From Frigoribacterium sp. VKM Ac-2836 (GTDB lineage: Bacteria; Actinomycetota; Actinomycetes; Actinomycetales; Microbacteriaceae), in NCBI RefSeq assembly GCF_013248995.1, contig NZ_JABRPK010000001.1, forward strand, positions 1,265,731-1,329,730: DNA of 64,000 nt. Direction: 5' to 3'. Made by a program: the position numbers and the translations under genes. How positions within the stretch are numbered: the stretch's first letter is position 1; each line of letters opens with the position of its first letter. This document shows positions 26,869 through 35,894 of the stretch, one piece after another. The notes below the pieces were generated by a model, which saw only the letters and a program-made list of their open reading frames with translations, did no database searches and was not told the origin of the DNA.

Positions 26869-28338
26869 CTAGCCGATGAGGGCCTCGATCGGGCCGCGCA
26901 CGAAGTAGACCAGGAAGCCGGCGGCGACGATCCAGAGCAAGGGGCTGATGGTGCGGGCCTTACCCGCGAACGCCCGCACGACGACCCAGCTGACGAAGCC
27001 GACACCGATGCCGTTCGCGATCGAGTAGGTCAGGGGCATCGTGATGACGGTGAGGAACACCGGGAGGGCGACCGAGAAGTCGGTCCAGTCGATCTGGCTG
27101 ATCTGCGACACCATCAGCGCGCCGACGATGACGAGCGCCGACGCCGCGACCTCGAGCGGCACGACCTGGGTCAGCGGCGTGAAGAACATCGCGAGCAGGA
27201 ACAGCGCGCCGGTCACGACCGAGGCGAAGCCCGTCCGGGCCCCCTCGCCGATGCCCGAGGCCGACTCGACGAACACCGTGTTCGACGACGAGCTGGTCGC
27301 ACCACCAGCGACCGCGCCGACGCCCTCGACGATCAGGGCCGAGCGCAGGCGGGGGAAGGTGCCGTCCGCGTCGGCGACGTCGCCCGCCTTCGCGAGGCCG
27401 GTCATCGTGCCCATGGCGTCGAAGAAGTTCGTGAAGACGAGCGTGAACACGAGCATGACGGCCGAGAGCACGCCGATGCGGGCGAAGGCTCCGAAGCTGA
27501 ACTGGCCGACGAGGGAGAGGTCGGGCAACGCCACGATCTGGGTGGGCAGAACCGGGGCGTTAAGGTTCCAGTCGTCGAGGTTCTGCCCGTTCGACGGCGG
27601 CACCTGGAAGATCGCCTGCAAGGCGATGGCGACGACCGTCGTCGCGACGATGCCGATGAAGATCGCCCCGCGCACCTTGCGGGCCATCAGGACGCCGATG
27701 ACGAGCAACCCGATGACGAACGTGATCGTCGGCAGGGTCGCCACGGAACCGGCGTCGCCGAGCTGCACGGGGGGCGAGGACGTGCCGCTGGTGCGGACGA
27801 AGCCCGAGTCGACCAGGCCGATGAACGCGATGAAGAGGCCGATGCCGACCGTGATCGCCGTCTTGAGGGCGGCCGGCACGGCGGTGAAGATCATGCTGCG
27901 CAGACCGGTGACGGCGAGGATCGTGATGACGAGGCCGTTGATCACGACGAGGCCCATGGCCTCGGGCCAGGTGACGTCCTGCACGACGTTGACGGCCAGG
28001 AACGAGTTGATGCCGAGGCCGGCCGCGAACGCGAACGGGAGGCGCGCGACGGTGCCGAAGAGGATCGTCATGACCCCGGCGGTGAGAGCGGTGACCGCGC
28101 CCACCTGGCCGTTCTGCAGCCAGTTGCCCGCCACGTCCTTGGCCGCCTGGTCGGCACTGAAGCCGCCGAGGATGAGCGGGTTGAGGATGACGATGTAGGC
28201 CATCGTGACGAAGGTGACGACGCCGCCCCGGATCTCGCGGGCCCAGGTCGAGCCGCGCTGGCTGATCTCGAAGAACCGGTCGAGGGCGCCCGCGCCTCGG
28301 GGTCTCGGCGGCGTGGTGGCGGGAGCGGTCGTGGCCAT
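26869..28338 (-). CDS. NCS2-family purine (hypoxanthine/guanine/adenine) permease
   Basis: 489 residues from the ATG at 28336-28338. AzgA-like features: REIRGGVVTFVTMAYIVILNPLIL at the start, AAGLGINSFLAV, NTVFVESASGIGEGARTG (substrate-binding loop) and about 13 transmembrane helices. It imports purine bases by proton symport. Confidence 0.9.
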   Translation of the reverse strand: MATTAPATTPPRPRGAGALDRFFEISQRGSTWAREIRGGVVTFVTMAYIVILNPLILGGFSADQAAKDVAGNWLQNGQVGAVTALTAGVMTILFGTVARLPFAFAAGLGINSFLAVNVVQDVTWPEAMGLVVINGLVITILAVTGLRSMIFTAVPAALKTAITVGIGLFIAFIGLVDSGFVRTSGTSSPPVQLGDAGSVATLPTITFVIGLLVIGVLMARKVRGAIFIGIVATTVVAIALQAIFQVPPSNGQNLDDWNLNAPVLPTQIVALPDLSLVGQFSFGAFARIGVLSAVMLVFTLVFTNFFDAMGTMTGLAKAGDVADADGTFPRLRSALIVEGVGAVAGGATSSSSNTVFVESASGIGEGARTGFASVVTGALFLLAMFFTPLTQVVPLEVAASALVIVGALMVSQISQIDWTDFSVALPVFLTVITMPLTYSIANGIGVGFVSWVVVRAFAGKARTISPLLWIVAAGFLVYFVRGPIEALIG

Positions 28339-28455
28339 GGCGATACGTCTCCGGTGAGATCGGATGTCGAGGGGGAAGAGAACAGGATAGGCCGTGGCGG
28401 GCGTGCACGATGCAACGTCGGAGAACGCACGGGGCCGCACCGGGCGGCGGACGGT

Positions 28456-28860
28456 CTAGGAGGCGCGGTGCACGCCGAGCGCGCGAGTCACGAGGGGCAC
28501 CTGCAACGGCAGCCGCACGAGGGCGACGGCCGTGCGACCCGTCGTGGCCCGCTCGCTCTTCAGGGCACGGAGGGCCATCGAGACGTTGGCCGGGAAGACG
28601 GCCACGAAGAGCGCGGCAGCGGCGAGGCCGCCCGCCGGTCGCGTCCTCGGGGCGAGGAGGGCGGTGGCGATGCCGACCTCGGCGAGACCCGAGCTGATCG
28701 TCCAGAACCGGGCCGGACCCGGGACGCTCCGAGGGACGACGGCGTCGTAGGCCGCGGGTTTCGCGAGGTGCAGGAGGCCGGAGCCGCCCAGGATCGCGGC
28801 GAGGACGCGCGCGTCCCGGCGAGCGGTGGACGTCTGGCGGCGTGTGGGGCGGCGAGTCAT
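28456..28860 (-). CDS. DoxX-like membrane protein
   Basis: 134 residues, four predicted helices. GGSGLLHLAKPAAYDAVVP and GLAEVGIATALLAP with AAALFVAVFPANVSMAL match the DoxX/MauE-like family seen again at 42913-43353. Role unknown. The stop overlaps an AGGAGGCGCG word. Confidence 0.75.
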   Translation of the reverse strand: MTRRPTRRQTSTARRDARVLAAILGGSGLLHLAKPAAYDAVVPRSVPGPARFWTISSGLAEVGIATALLAPRTRPAGGLAAAALFVAVFPANVSMALRALKSERATTGRTAVALVRLPLQVPLVTRALGVHRAS

Positions 28861-28941
28861 GCGACCATCTTGCGCGCGCCTCCCGAGGTGGGGTGCGGGC
28901 GGCGCGCCGGGGACTCGTACGACTCGTCTGCTCGGCCCGGC

Positions 28942-29799
28942 TCAGACGGCCCGGCTGACCCCTCGGCTGGTGATGGCCGACATGAGGGCGTCGACGGGCT
29001 CGCGAGCGGCGCCCGGGTTGGCGACGAGCACGTAGTCGACGTCGCCCAGGGTGGGCAGCGTGAACCGGTCGCTGACCTTGACGAGGTCGGTGGGGATCAG
29101 CGAGAACGGGAACACGGCGACGCCCATCCCGGCCCGGACGGCGGCGAGGACACCGTTGACGTCCCGGGTGTTGCAGGTGATGCGCCAGGTGCGGCCGGCC
29201 CGCTCGAGGGCGTCGATCGCCATCTGACGGCTGAGGCTGGGCGCCTGGTAGGCGATGAGCGGCACGGGCTGGCCGGGTTCGACGACGAGCTTCTCCTGCC
29301 CGATCCAGACCATGGCGTCACCGGCCACGCGGGTGCCCTCGTCGGACTCGCCCGCCGTCTGCTTGACGAAGATGAGGTCGAGGTGACCGGCGGCGAGGCG
29401 GCGACGCAGAGGAGCGGACTGGTTGACGGTGAGCTCGAGGTTGATCTGCGGGTAGAGCTGTCGGAAGTGGCGCAGGATGCGGGGCAGCTGGGTGATGGCG
29501 AGGTCGTCGGCCGCCCCGAAACGCAGTCGGCCTCGCATGGCCGAGCCGCTGAAGTAGCTCTCGGCGGCGGCGTGCGCCGCCAGGATCGTCCGGGCGAAGC
29601 CGGCCATGGCGTCGCCGTTGTCGGTCAGACGGACGTCGCGCGTGTCGCGGGCGACCAGCGTGCGCCCGGCGGCCTTCTCGAGCCGGCCGACCTGTTGGCT
29701 CACCGTCGGCTGGCTGATGCCGAGGCGCTGCGCGGCCCGGGTGAAGCTGCGGGTCTCGGCGACGATCAAGAACGTCGCGAGCAGCGTGGGGTCGTACAC
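28942..29799 (-). CDS. LysR-family transcriptional regulator
   Basis: 285 residues from the GTG at 29797-29799, chosen because AGGAGG lies 4 bp upstream. The N-terminal winged helix reads TLLATFLIVAETRSFTRAAQ, RLGISQPTVSQQVGRLE. The C-terminal half is a periplasmic-binding-like co-inducer domain. It is divergent from the MFS gene at 29943, which it probably controls through a dyad at 29847-29859. Confidence 0.9.
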   Translation of the reverse strand: MYDPTLLATFLIVAETRSFTRAAQRLGISQPTVSQQVGRLEKAAGRTLVARDTRDVRLTDNGDAMAGFARTILAAHAAAESYFSGSAMRGRLRFGAADDLAITQLPRILRHFRQLYPQINLELTVNQSAPLRRRLAAGHLDLIFVKQTAGESDEGTRVAGDAMVWIGQEKLVVEPGQPVPLIAYQAPSLSRQMAIDALERAGRTWRITCNTRDVNGVLAAVRAGMGVAVFPFSLIPTDLVKVSDRFTLPTLGDVDYVLVANPGAAREPVDALMSAITSRGVSRAV

Positions 29800-29846
29800 C
29801 GCGCCTCCTGAGGTCGTTCGGGGTCGAGACCTCGACATTCACGAAG

Positions 29847-29859
29847 TCAATGAGATTGA
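29847..29859. promoter_or_regulatory. Candidate LysR box
   Basis: TCAATGAGATTGA is a perfect dyad (TCAAT-N3-ATTGA) of T-N11-A form, 48 bp upstream of the LysR start and 84 bp upstream of the divergent MFS gene. Confidence 0.55.
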
Positions 29860-29942
29860 TCATCCCCCACCGGGGTCCGAATGACCAGGTCGGCCCTACC
29901 GTGGATGCAGACCGTGAACCGAACCACCAGCGCAGGAACGTG

Positions 29943-31265
29943 ATGTCCGCCCCGCCCCGCACCGACTTCCCCCCGACCGCTCCTCTTCCGATCAGCACGA
30001 CCCGCCCGCCGTGGCGGCACACCTTCATCGCCTTGAGCGTGCCGAACTTCCGACTCTGGACCGCCGGCAACGTCGTCGCGATGACCGCCGGCTGGATGCA
30101 GCGCATCGCCCAGGACTGGCTCGTGCTCGAGCTGACCGGCAGTGCCACGGCCGTCGGCATCACCGTGGCGATGCAATTCGCCCCGATGCTCTTCTTCGGC
30201 CTGCTCGGCGGGGTGATCGTGGACCGCTTCTCGAAGCGCGCCCTCATGCTCGTCACCCAGAGCGTCTTCGCCGTGCTCAGCCTGGGACTCGCCGCTCTGA
30301 CCCTCGCGGGCGTCGTCGAGGCCTGGCACGTCTTCGCCATCGCCTTCGCCACGGGCCTCGTGACGGTGGTCGACAACCCGGCCCGCCAGGTGATCGTCAC
30401 CGAGCTCGTCGGTCACGTCCACCTGCGCAACGCGATCAGCGTCAACTCGAGCGTGTTCCAGCTCGGCGGCATGGTCGGCCCCGCGATCGCCGGCGTGTTG
30501 CTCTTGGCGGTCGGGGCGGGCTGGGCGTTCGTCGTCAACGGCGTCGCCTGCCTGGTGGTGGTCGTGATGCTGACGATGCTGCGGACGGCGCAGATGACGC
30601 GCGTCGCCTCGTCCGCACGAGGACGAGGCCAGCTGCGGCAGGGCCTCGCCTACGCGCGGTCGAAGCCGACGATCGTCGTGCCCGTGCTGCTCGTCGGCGT
30701 CTACGCCGTGTTCGGCCTCACGATGCCCGTGCTGCTCGCGTCGTTCGCCGCGGACGTCTACGACGTGGGCCCGGGCGGCTACGGCCTGTTCAACTCGATG
30801 ATCGCCGTCGGGGCCCTGACCGGCGCCCTGCTCTCGACCCGTCGTGCCACGATCCGGCTGCGCACCATCGTGCTCGGTGTGCTCGTGACGGGCGTGCTGC
30901 AGGCCGTGGCCGGGTCGATGCCGTCCCTCGTGCCGTTCGCCGTCGTGCTCGTCGGCGTGGGGCTCGCGTCGCTGCTGTTCTTGACGGCGGCCAACCAGCT
31001 GGTGCAGATGTCGAGCAACATCGCCATCCGGGGGCGGGTGATGTCGCTGTACATCCTCGTGCTGCTCGGCGGCCAGGCGATCGGCGGACCGCTGATGGGC
31101 GTGATCGTCGAGAGCTTCGGCACGCACGTCGGCATGATCGTCTCGGGCGGTGTGCCGGCCGTCGCCGCCGCCGTCACGGCGCTGGTGCTCGCCCGCCGGG
31201 GCCAGCTGACGCTGCAGGTCCGCACCCGGTGGCACGTGCCCGTCGTCACGATCGAGCAGCGCTAG
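29943..31265 (+). CDS. MFS exporter (EntS-like)
   Basis: 440 residues from the ATG at 29943. Twelve helices; WTAGNVVAMTAGWMQRIAQDWLVLEL and GLLGGVIVDRFSKRALML (motif A) place it in the MFS_3/EntS group of exporters. Divergent LysR and convergent TetR genes on either side are both candidate regulators. Confidence 0.85.
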   Translation: MSAPPRTDFPPTAPLPISTTRPPWRHTFIALSVPNFRLWTAGNVVAMTAGWMQRIAQDWLVLELTGSATAVGITVAMQFAPMLFFGLLGGVIVDRFSKRALMLVTQSVFAVLSLGLAALTLAGVVEAWHVFAIAFATGLVTVVDNPARQVIVTELVGHVHLRNAISVNSSVFQLGGMVGPAIAGVLLLAVGAGWAFVVNGVACLVVVVMLTMLRTAQMTRVASSARGRGQLRQGLAYARSKPTIVVPVLLVGVYAVFGLTMPVLLASFAADVYDVGPGGYGLFNSMIAVGALTGALLSTRRATIRLRTIVLGVLVTGVLQAVAGSMPSLVPFAVVLVGVGLASLLFLTAANQLVQMSSNIAIRGRVMSLYILVLLGGQAIGGPLMGVIVESFGTHVGMIVSGGVPAVAAAVTALVLARRGQLTLQVRTRWHVPVVTIEQR

Positions 31266-31277
31266 ACGAGTCGAGCG

Positions 31278-31895
31278 TCAGGGCCGGGAGCCACGGGTCA
31301 GGGCGGCGACGACGTCGCCCATGAGGTCGCCGGCCGCCTGCTCACCCGTGGCCGGCCAGTCGAAGGCGACGCCGAGCGTGATGCAGATGAGGACGCGGGC
31401 CAAGGTACGCGGATCGAGCCCGGTCACCTGGACGGCCTGCCCCTGGAAGACCTCCTCGACGAGACCGTGCAGGGCGTCGAGCACCTCGCGGCGCTGACGG
31501 ACGAAGTCGGCCATCACCTCGGGGTGGGAGAGGGCGTGGGCCCGGAACTCGCTCATCAGCGCGAAGTCCTCGACCTGCCCCGGGCCGTAGGGCGCGAACG
31601 CCGTGCCGATCTTCTCGGGCAACTGCTCGAGCGAGGTGCCCGGGAAGAACATGCCCTGCAGGGCACCGAGCGCACCGTCGGTCTCGCGACGCATGAGGCT
31701 GCGGACCAGGTCGTCCTTCGAGGAGAAGTTCGAGTAGACGGCGCCCTTGCTGAACCCGGCCGACCGAGCGACGTCGTCCAGCGTGGTCGCGTGCACCCCG
31801 CGCCGTGAGAACAGGTCGGCCGCCGCGTCGAGCAGTCGCTGCTTGACCTCGGCTCGAGGGATGCGGGGAACGGGCGCCCCGCCGGTGGTGGCCAT
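31278..31895 (-). CDS. TetR-family transcriptional regulator
   Basis: 205 residues, ATG start. The DNA-binding domain reads RLLDAAADLFSRRGVHATTLDDVARSAGFSKGAVYSNFSSKDDLV. It is convergent with the MFS gene (12 bp apart). The 254 bp upstream, to 32149, hold no gene that I can support. Confidence 0.9.
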   Translation of the reverse strand: MATTGGAPVPRIPRAEVKQRLLDAAADLFSRRGVHATTLDDVARSAGFSKGAVYSNFSSKDDLVRSLMRRETDGALGALQGMFFPGTSLEQLPEKIGTAFAPYGPGQVEDFALMSEFRAHALSHPEVMADFVRQRREVLDALHGLVEEVFQGQAVQVTGLDPRTLARVLICITLGVAFDWPATGEQAAGDLMGDVVAALTRGSRP

Positions 31896-32149
31896 GCTGC
31901 GACCCTAACGGGTGCGGGTGATCCGCAAAGTCACCCGCGCCGCCGTCGAAGAAGTCGCATACCAGCGAGTATCGAAGCGCTAGCATCGTGATCGCCTGGT
32001 GAACCCGAAGCATCAGGAGACCGCGCGGGTGCGCGACCGTCCGAGCCTCACCATGTCGTCAGGCCGGTCGCGCACCCCGCACCCCAGTCGTCGTCCGGAG
32101 GTGTCCGGGGGGTGTCGACCCGCGCCTCCTCGTGTCGACCGCGACCGCG

Positions 32150-32551
32150 TCAGATCGCGGTCCGCCGCCCCGATCCCCCGAAGCCGATCGAGACGTCGAG
32201 GCGCCAGGCCTTCGGCTCGCCGGAGGCGTGGGTCGTCCCCACGAAGCGCAGCCGGTCGCCGGCTCCGAGGCTCAGCACGCCGTGCACGTCGAGGTTCTCG
32301 CCGAGCCGGAAGACGATCTCGTGCTCGTCGAGCAGCCCGTCGTCGACCCTGGCGCCGAAGGTGGCGCCGTCGAACGTCACCGGCACGTCCCGGAAGATCA
32401 GCGACGGCGGCTCGTCCGACCAGTCGGCCACCTCGGGCACCCGCCCGGCGACGATGCGGGCGTCCAGGACGCCGTCGTGGCCGAGGGTGACCGAGGAGGC
32501 GCGCAGGTCGATGCCGAGGTCGTCACCGTCGAGGCGAAAGCGGTTCTCCAC
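32150..32551 (-). CDS. Hypothetical protein, beta-rich
   Basis: 133 residues, ATG start. I do not recognise the family. The sequence alternates charged and hydrophobic residues (RFRLDGDDLGIDL, HEIVFRLGENLDVHGVLSLGAG) as in an all-beta protein, and has no signal peptide or membrane segment. Codon usage is like the neighbouring genes, and the reverse strand offers no better frame. Confidence 0.6.
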   Translation of the reverse strand: MENRFRLDGDDLGIDLRASSVTLGHDGVLDARIVAGRVPEVADWSDEPPSLIFRDVPVTFDGATFGARVDDGLLDEHEIVFRLGENLDVHGVLSLGAGDRLRFVGTTHASGEPKAWRLDVSIGFGGSGRRTAI

Positions 32552-32617
32552 GGCACCACGCTATCCAGCACGAGCGCCCGGCGGAATGGTCTGGCGACGC
32601 CGGAGGTTCGCCCGATC

Positions 32618-33661
32618 ATGAAGAAACGCATCGGGTTCCTGTCGTTCGGTCACTACCAGGACGTGCGCGGCTCGGCGACGCCGACCGCCCGGGAGGCGCT
32701 GGTCCAGTCGATCGAGCTGGCCGAGGCCGCCGAGGACATCGGCATCGACGTGGCCGCGGTGCGCGTGCACCACTTCGTGCGGCAGGCCGCGAATCCGTTC
32801 CCGCTGCTCGCGGCGATGGCCGCGCGCACGAGCCGCATCGAGCTCGGCACGGGCGTCATCGACATGCGCTACGAGAACCCGCTCTCGATGGCCGAGCAGG
32901 CCGCGGCCGCGGACCTGATCAGCGCAGGTCGTCTGCAGCTCGGCGTGAGCCGGGGATCACCCGAGCCCGCCCTGCGGGGCTGGGAGGCATTCGGCCACGT
33001 CCCCCTCAACGGCGAGAGTGACGCCGACCTCGCCCGTCGGCACACCGAGCTGTTCCGGGCGGCGATCGACGGCGCCGACGTCGCCGAGTCCGACCCGAAG
33101 ATGACCGGCTGGTCGCAGGGGCTCTCGGTCGAGCCCCGCTCCCCCGGCCTCGGCGAGCGCATCTGGTGGGGATCGGGTAGTCGGTCGACGGCCGTCTGGA
33201 CCGGCGAACAGGGCATGAACCTGATGAGCAGCACCTTGTTGACCGAGGACACCGGGGTGCCGTTCGACGAGCTGCAGGCCGAGCAGATCTCCCTGTACCG
33301 CGAGGCCTACCGCGCCGCCGGGCACACCCGTGAGCCGCGGGTGTCGGTGAGTCGCAGCGTGATCCCGATCACGACGGACGAGGACCGCCGGTACTTCGGC
33401 GTCCGAGCCCAGTCCGACTCGCAGGACCAGGTCGGGCTGCTCGACGGCGTGCAGTCGCGCTTCGGCAAGAGCTATGTCGGCGAACCCGACGTGATCGCCG
33501 AGCAGTTGGCCGCCGACGCCGCGGTCCGGGACGCCGACACGATCCTGCTGACGGTGCCGAACCAGCTCGGGGTCGCCTACAACGCGCGCCTGCTGCAGAC
33601 GGTGGCCGACCACGTCGCGCCGGCCTTCGGCTGGGTGCCGAACCTGGCCCGCGCGAGCTGA
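32618..33661 (+). CDS. Luciferase-like (LLM class) flavin/F420-dependent oxidoreductase
   Basis: 347 residues from the ATG at 32618 (GGAGG 11 bp upstream). RIGFLSFGHYQD, the conserved VRVHHF block, SRIELGTGVIDMRYENPLSMAEQAAAADLIS and RLQLGVSRGSPEP are typical of the family. Cofactor (FMN or F420) and substrate cannot be decided from motifs. Confidence 0.88.
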   Translation: MKKRIGFLSFGHYQDVRGSATPTAREALVQSIELAEAAEDIGIDVAAVRVHHFVRQAANPFPLLAAMAARTSRIELGTGVIDMRYENPLSMAEQAAAADLISAGRLQLGVSRGSPEPALRGWEAFGHVPLNGESDADLARRHTELFRAAIDGADVAESDPKMTGWSQGLSVEPRSPGLGERIWWGSGSRSTAVWTGEQGMNLMSSTLLTEDTGVPFDELQAEQISLYREAYRAAGHTREPRVSVSRSVIPITTDEDRRYFGVRAQSDSQDQVGLLDGVQSRFGKSYVGEPDVIAEQLAADAAVRDADTILLTVPNQLGVAYNARLLQTVADHVAPAFGWVPNLARAS

Positions 33662-33722
33662 GCCGCTCCTCCTGCACCGCGCCTCCTGGGCTGCCGTCGC
33701 GGGCTGCGGTAGACAAGGGGGC

Positions 33723-34685
33723 ATGTTCACCGACCTGCCCGAGCCCGCGCTGCGGGAGTACCGAAGCACGCAGACCGACCCCGAGGATTTCGACGAGTTC
33801 TGGGCGACGACGCTCGCCGAGACACGTGCCCACCCGCTCGACCTCCGCGTCGAGCGGGTGGAGACGGGCCTGACGACGGTCGACGTCTTCGACGTGACCT
33901 TCGCCGGGTGGGCGGGGCAGCCCGTTCGAGCGTGGCTGCGCGTGCCGGCCGGGGTGGCCGGACCCCTGCCGGCGGTCGTGCAGTTCGTCGGCTACGGCGG
34001 AGGGCGGGGCGCCGCGGTCGAGAACCTGTTCTGGTCCTCCGCCGGGTTCGCGCACCTGCAGATGGACACCCGGGGTCAGGGCTCGGGCTGGAGCCTCGGC
34101 GCCACCCCCGACCCGGACGGTTCGGGCCCCGCCCACCCCGGCGTCATGACGCGGGGCATCGACTCGCGTGAGACCTACTACTACCGGCGGGTGTTCATGG
34201 ACGCCGTCCGGGCCGTCGAGGCCGCTCGGGGGCTCGACGTCGTCGACGCGACCCGCGTGTCCGTCGTCGGCGGCAGCCAGGGCGGCGGCATCGCCCTCGC
34301 CGTGGCGGGCCTCGTCCCCGACCTCGCCGCCGTCGCGGCGTACGTGCCGTTCCTCTGCGACTTCCGTCGGGCGACCGTCATCACCGACGCCGACCCGTAC
34401 AAGGAGATCGGGCGTTACCTGGCGGTCCATCGGCACCGCGCCTCCTCGGTCCACGAGGTGCTCGCCTACTTCGACGGCGTCAACTTCGCCCGGCGGGCAT
34501 CGGCGCCCGCCCTCTTCACGACGGCGCTGATGGACCCGACCTGCCCGCCGTCGACGGTCTTCGGCGCGTTCCACGCGTACGCCGGACCGGCGGACGTCAC
34601 GGTGTGGCCGTACAACGGGCACGAAGGCGGCGGGTTCGAGGACGACCTGCTGGCGCTGTCCCTGTTCCGCGGCGTCAGGGCCTGA
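33723..34685 (+). CDS. Acetylxylan esterase / cephalosporin-C deacetylase (CE7 type)
   Basis: 320 residues, ATG, leaderless (TAGACA at 33710, 7 bp before the start). The alpha/beta hydrolase shows RGQGSGW, nucleophile motif GGSQGGG, catalytic Asp in TALMDPTCPPS and His in YNGHEGGG. CE7 enzymes remove acetyl groups from xylo-oligosaccharides. An AAGCTT-free large hairpin terminates the gene. Confidence 0.9.
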   Translation: MFTDLPEPALREYRSTQTDPEDFDEFWATTLAETRAHPLDLRVERVETGLTTVDVFDVTFAGWAGQPVRAWLRVPAGVAGPLPAVVQFVGYGGGRGAAVENLFWSSAGFAHLQMDTRGQGSGWSLGATPDPDGSGPAHPGVMTRGIDSRETYYYRRVFMDAVRAVEAARGLDVVDATRVSVVGGSQGGGIALAVAGLVPDLAAVAAYVPFLCDFRRATVITDADPYKEIGRYLAVHRHRASSVHEVLAYFDGVNFARRASAPALFTTALMDPTCPPSTVFGAFHAYAGPADVTVWPYNGHEGGGFEDDLLALSLFRGVRA

Positions 34686-34701
34686 GCCCGAATCGGCCCG
34701 C

Positions 34702-34759
34702 CGAGATGTCACGACTGGCCGCTCAGCTTCACAGGTGAGCGGCCAGTCGTGACATCTCG
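34702..34759. terminator. Large terminator hairpin
   Basis: Perfect 24-bp arms (left arm begins CGAGATGTCACGACTGGCC) with a 10-base loop, 17 bp after the esterase stop. Its arm shares GTCACGAC and GCCGCTCA with the hairpin at 26805. Confidence 0.8.
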
Positions 34760-34806
34760 ACAGGGCCGGTGGAACAGTTCGAGGTCGGTTCTGGTTGGCT
34801 CCGGGC

Positions 34807-35838
34807 ATGAAGTCGATCGTGTACTCCGAGACCGGACCCGCCCCCACCGTGCTGCAGCTCGTCGACCGCGACCTGCCCGAACCCGCCGCCGGCGAGGTGC
34901 GGGTGCGCGTCGTGTTCTCGGGCGTCAACCCCACCGACTGGAAGTCCCGCGCCGGCGGCGGCCCCGGCGAATCGCTGCCGTTCCCCGAGGTCACGCCGAA
35001 CCAGGACGGCTCGGGCATCGTCGACGCGATCGGCGAGGGCGTCACCGGCCTGTCGGTCGGCGACCGCGTCTGGACCTATCTCTCGGCCCACCAACGCCCC
35101 ACCGGCACCGCGCAGGAGTTCACCGTCCTGCCGGCCTCGCGCGTCGTCCCGCTGCCCGAGGGCGTCGGCCTCGACGTCGGCGCGAGCCTCGGCGTCCCCG
35201 CCATGACCGCCCACCGCGCGCTCACCGTGTGGGAGGACGGCCCGAGCCGCCTGACCGCCGGCAGCCTCGACGGTGCCGTCGTCCTCGTCGCGGGAGGCGC
35301 GGGTGCGGTCGGTCACGCCGCCATCCAGCTCGCGCGCTGGGCCGGAGCGACCGTCGTGACGACCATCAGCAGCGACGAGAAGGCCGCCCTCGCCACGGCC
35401 GCCGGCGCCCACCACGTCGTCAACTACCGCACGGGCGATGCCGCCGCCGAGATCCGCGAGATCGCACCCGACGGCGTCGACGTCGTCGTCGAGGTCGCGA
35501 TCTCGCAGAACGCCGAGCTGCTCTCCGAGGTCGTCGCACACCGCGCCTCGGTCGCGATCTACGCCGACAACGGCGGCGACACGACGACCATCCCGATCCG
35601 CGCGAACATGATCACCAACACCCGGTTCCAATTCGTGCTGCTCTACACGGTGGGCGAGGAGGCGCTGCAGGCCGCCGTCGAGGACGTCACCGCGGCCCTG
35701 CGCGACGGCGTCCTGCCCGTCGGCGAGACCGCCGGCCTGCCGCTGCACACCTTCCCCCTCGCCGAGACGGCAGCCGCCCACGAGGCCGTCGAGGGCGACG
35801 TCGTCGGCAAGGTGCTGATCGAGGTCTCGGCCGAGTAG
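34807..35838 (+). CDS. NADPH:quinone oxidoreductase (zinc-free MDR family)
   Basis: 343 residues, ATG start. GVNPTDWKSRAGG, NQDGSGIVDAIGEGVTGL and the Rossmann motif VLVAGGAGAVGHAAIQLARWAGA mark a quinone-reductase-type medium-chain reductase. No zinc ligands are present. Confidence 0.9.
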   Translation: MKSIVYSETGPAPTVLQLVDRDLPEPAAGEVRVRVVFSGVNPTDWKSRAGGGPGESLPFPEVTPNQDGSGIVDAIGEGVTGLSVGDRVWTYLSAHQRPTGTAQEFTVLPASRVVPLPEGVGLDVGASLGVPAMTAHRALTVWEDGPSRLTAGSLDGAVVLVAGGAGAVGHAAIQLARWAGATVVTTISSDEKAALATAAGAHHVVNYRTGDAAAEIREIAPDGVDVVVEVAISQNAELLSEVVAHRASVAIYADNGGDTTTIPIRANMITNTRFQFVLLYTVGEEALQAAVEDVTAALRDGVLPVGETAGLPLHTFPLAETAAAHEAVEGDVVGKVLIEVSAE

Positions 35839-35882
35839 TCGCGGAGCGCCGCGGCGACGGGCGCGGGTGGCGCGGCGCTGGT

Positions 35883-35888
35883 TAGGCT
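35883..35888 (+). promoter_or_regulatory. -10 box of leaderless metallo-hydrolase gene
   Basis: TAGGCT followed by 6 bp and GTG at 35895. Confidence 0.5.
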
Positions 35889-35894
35889 CGCGGG

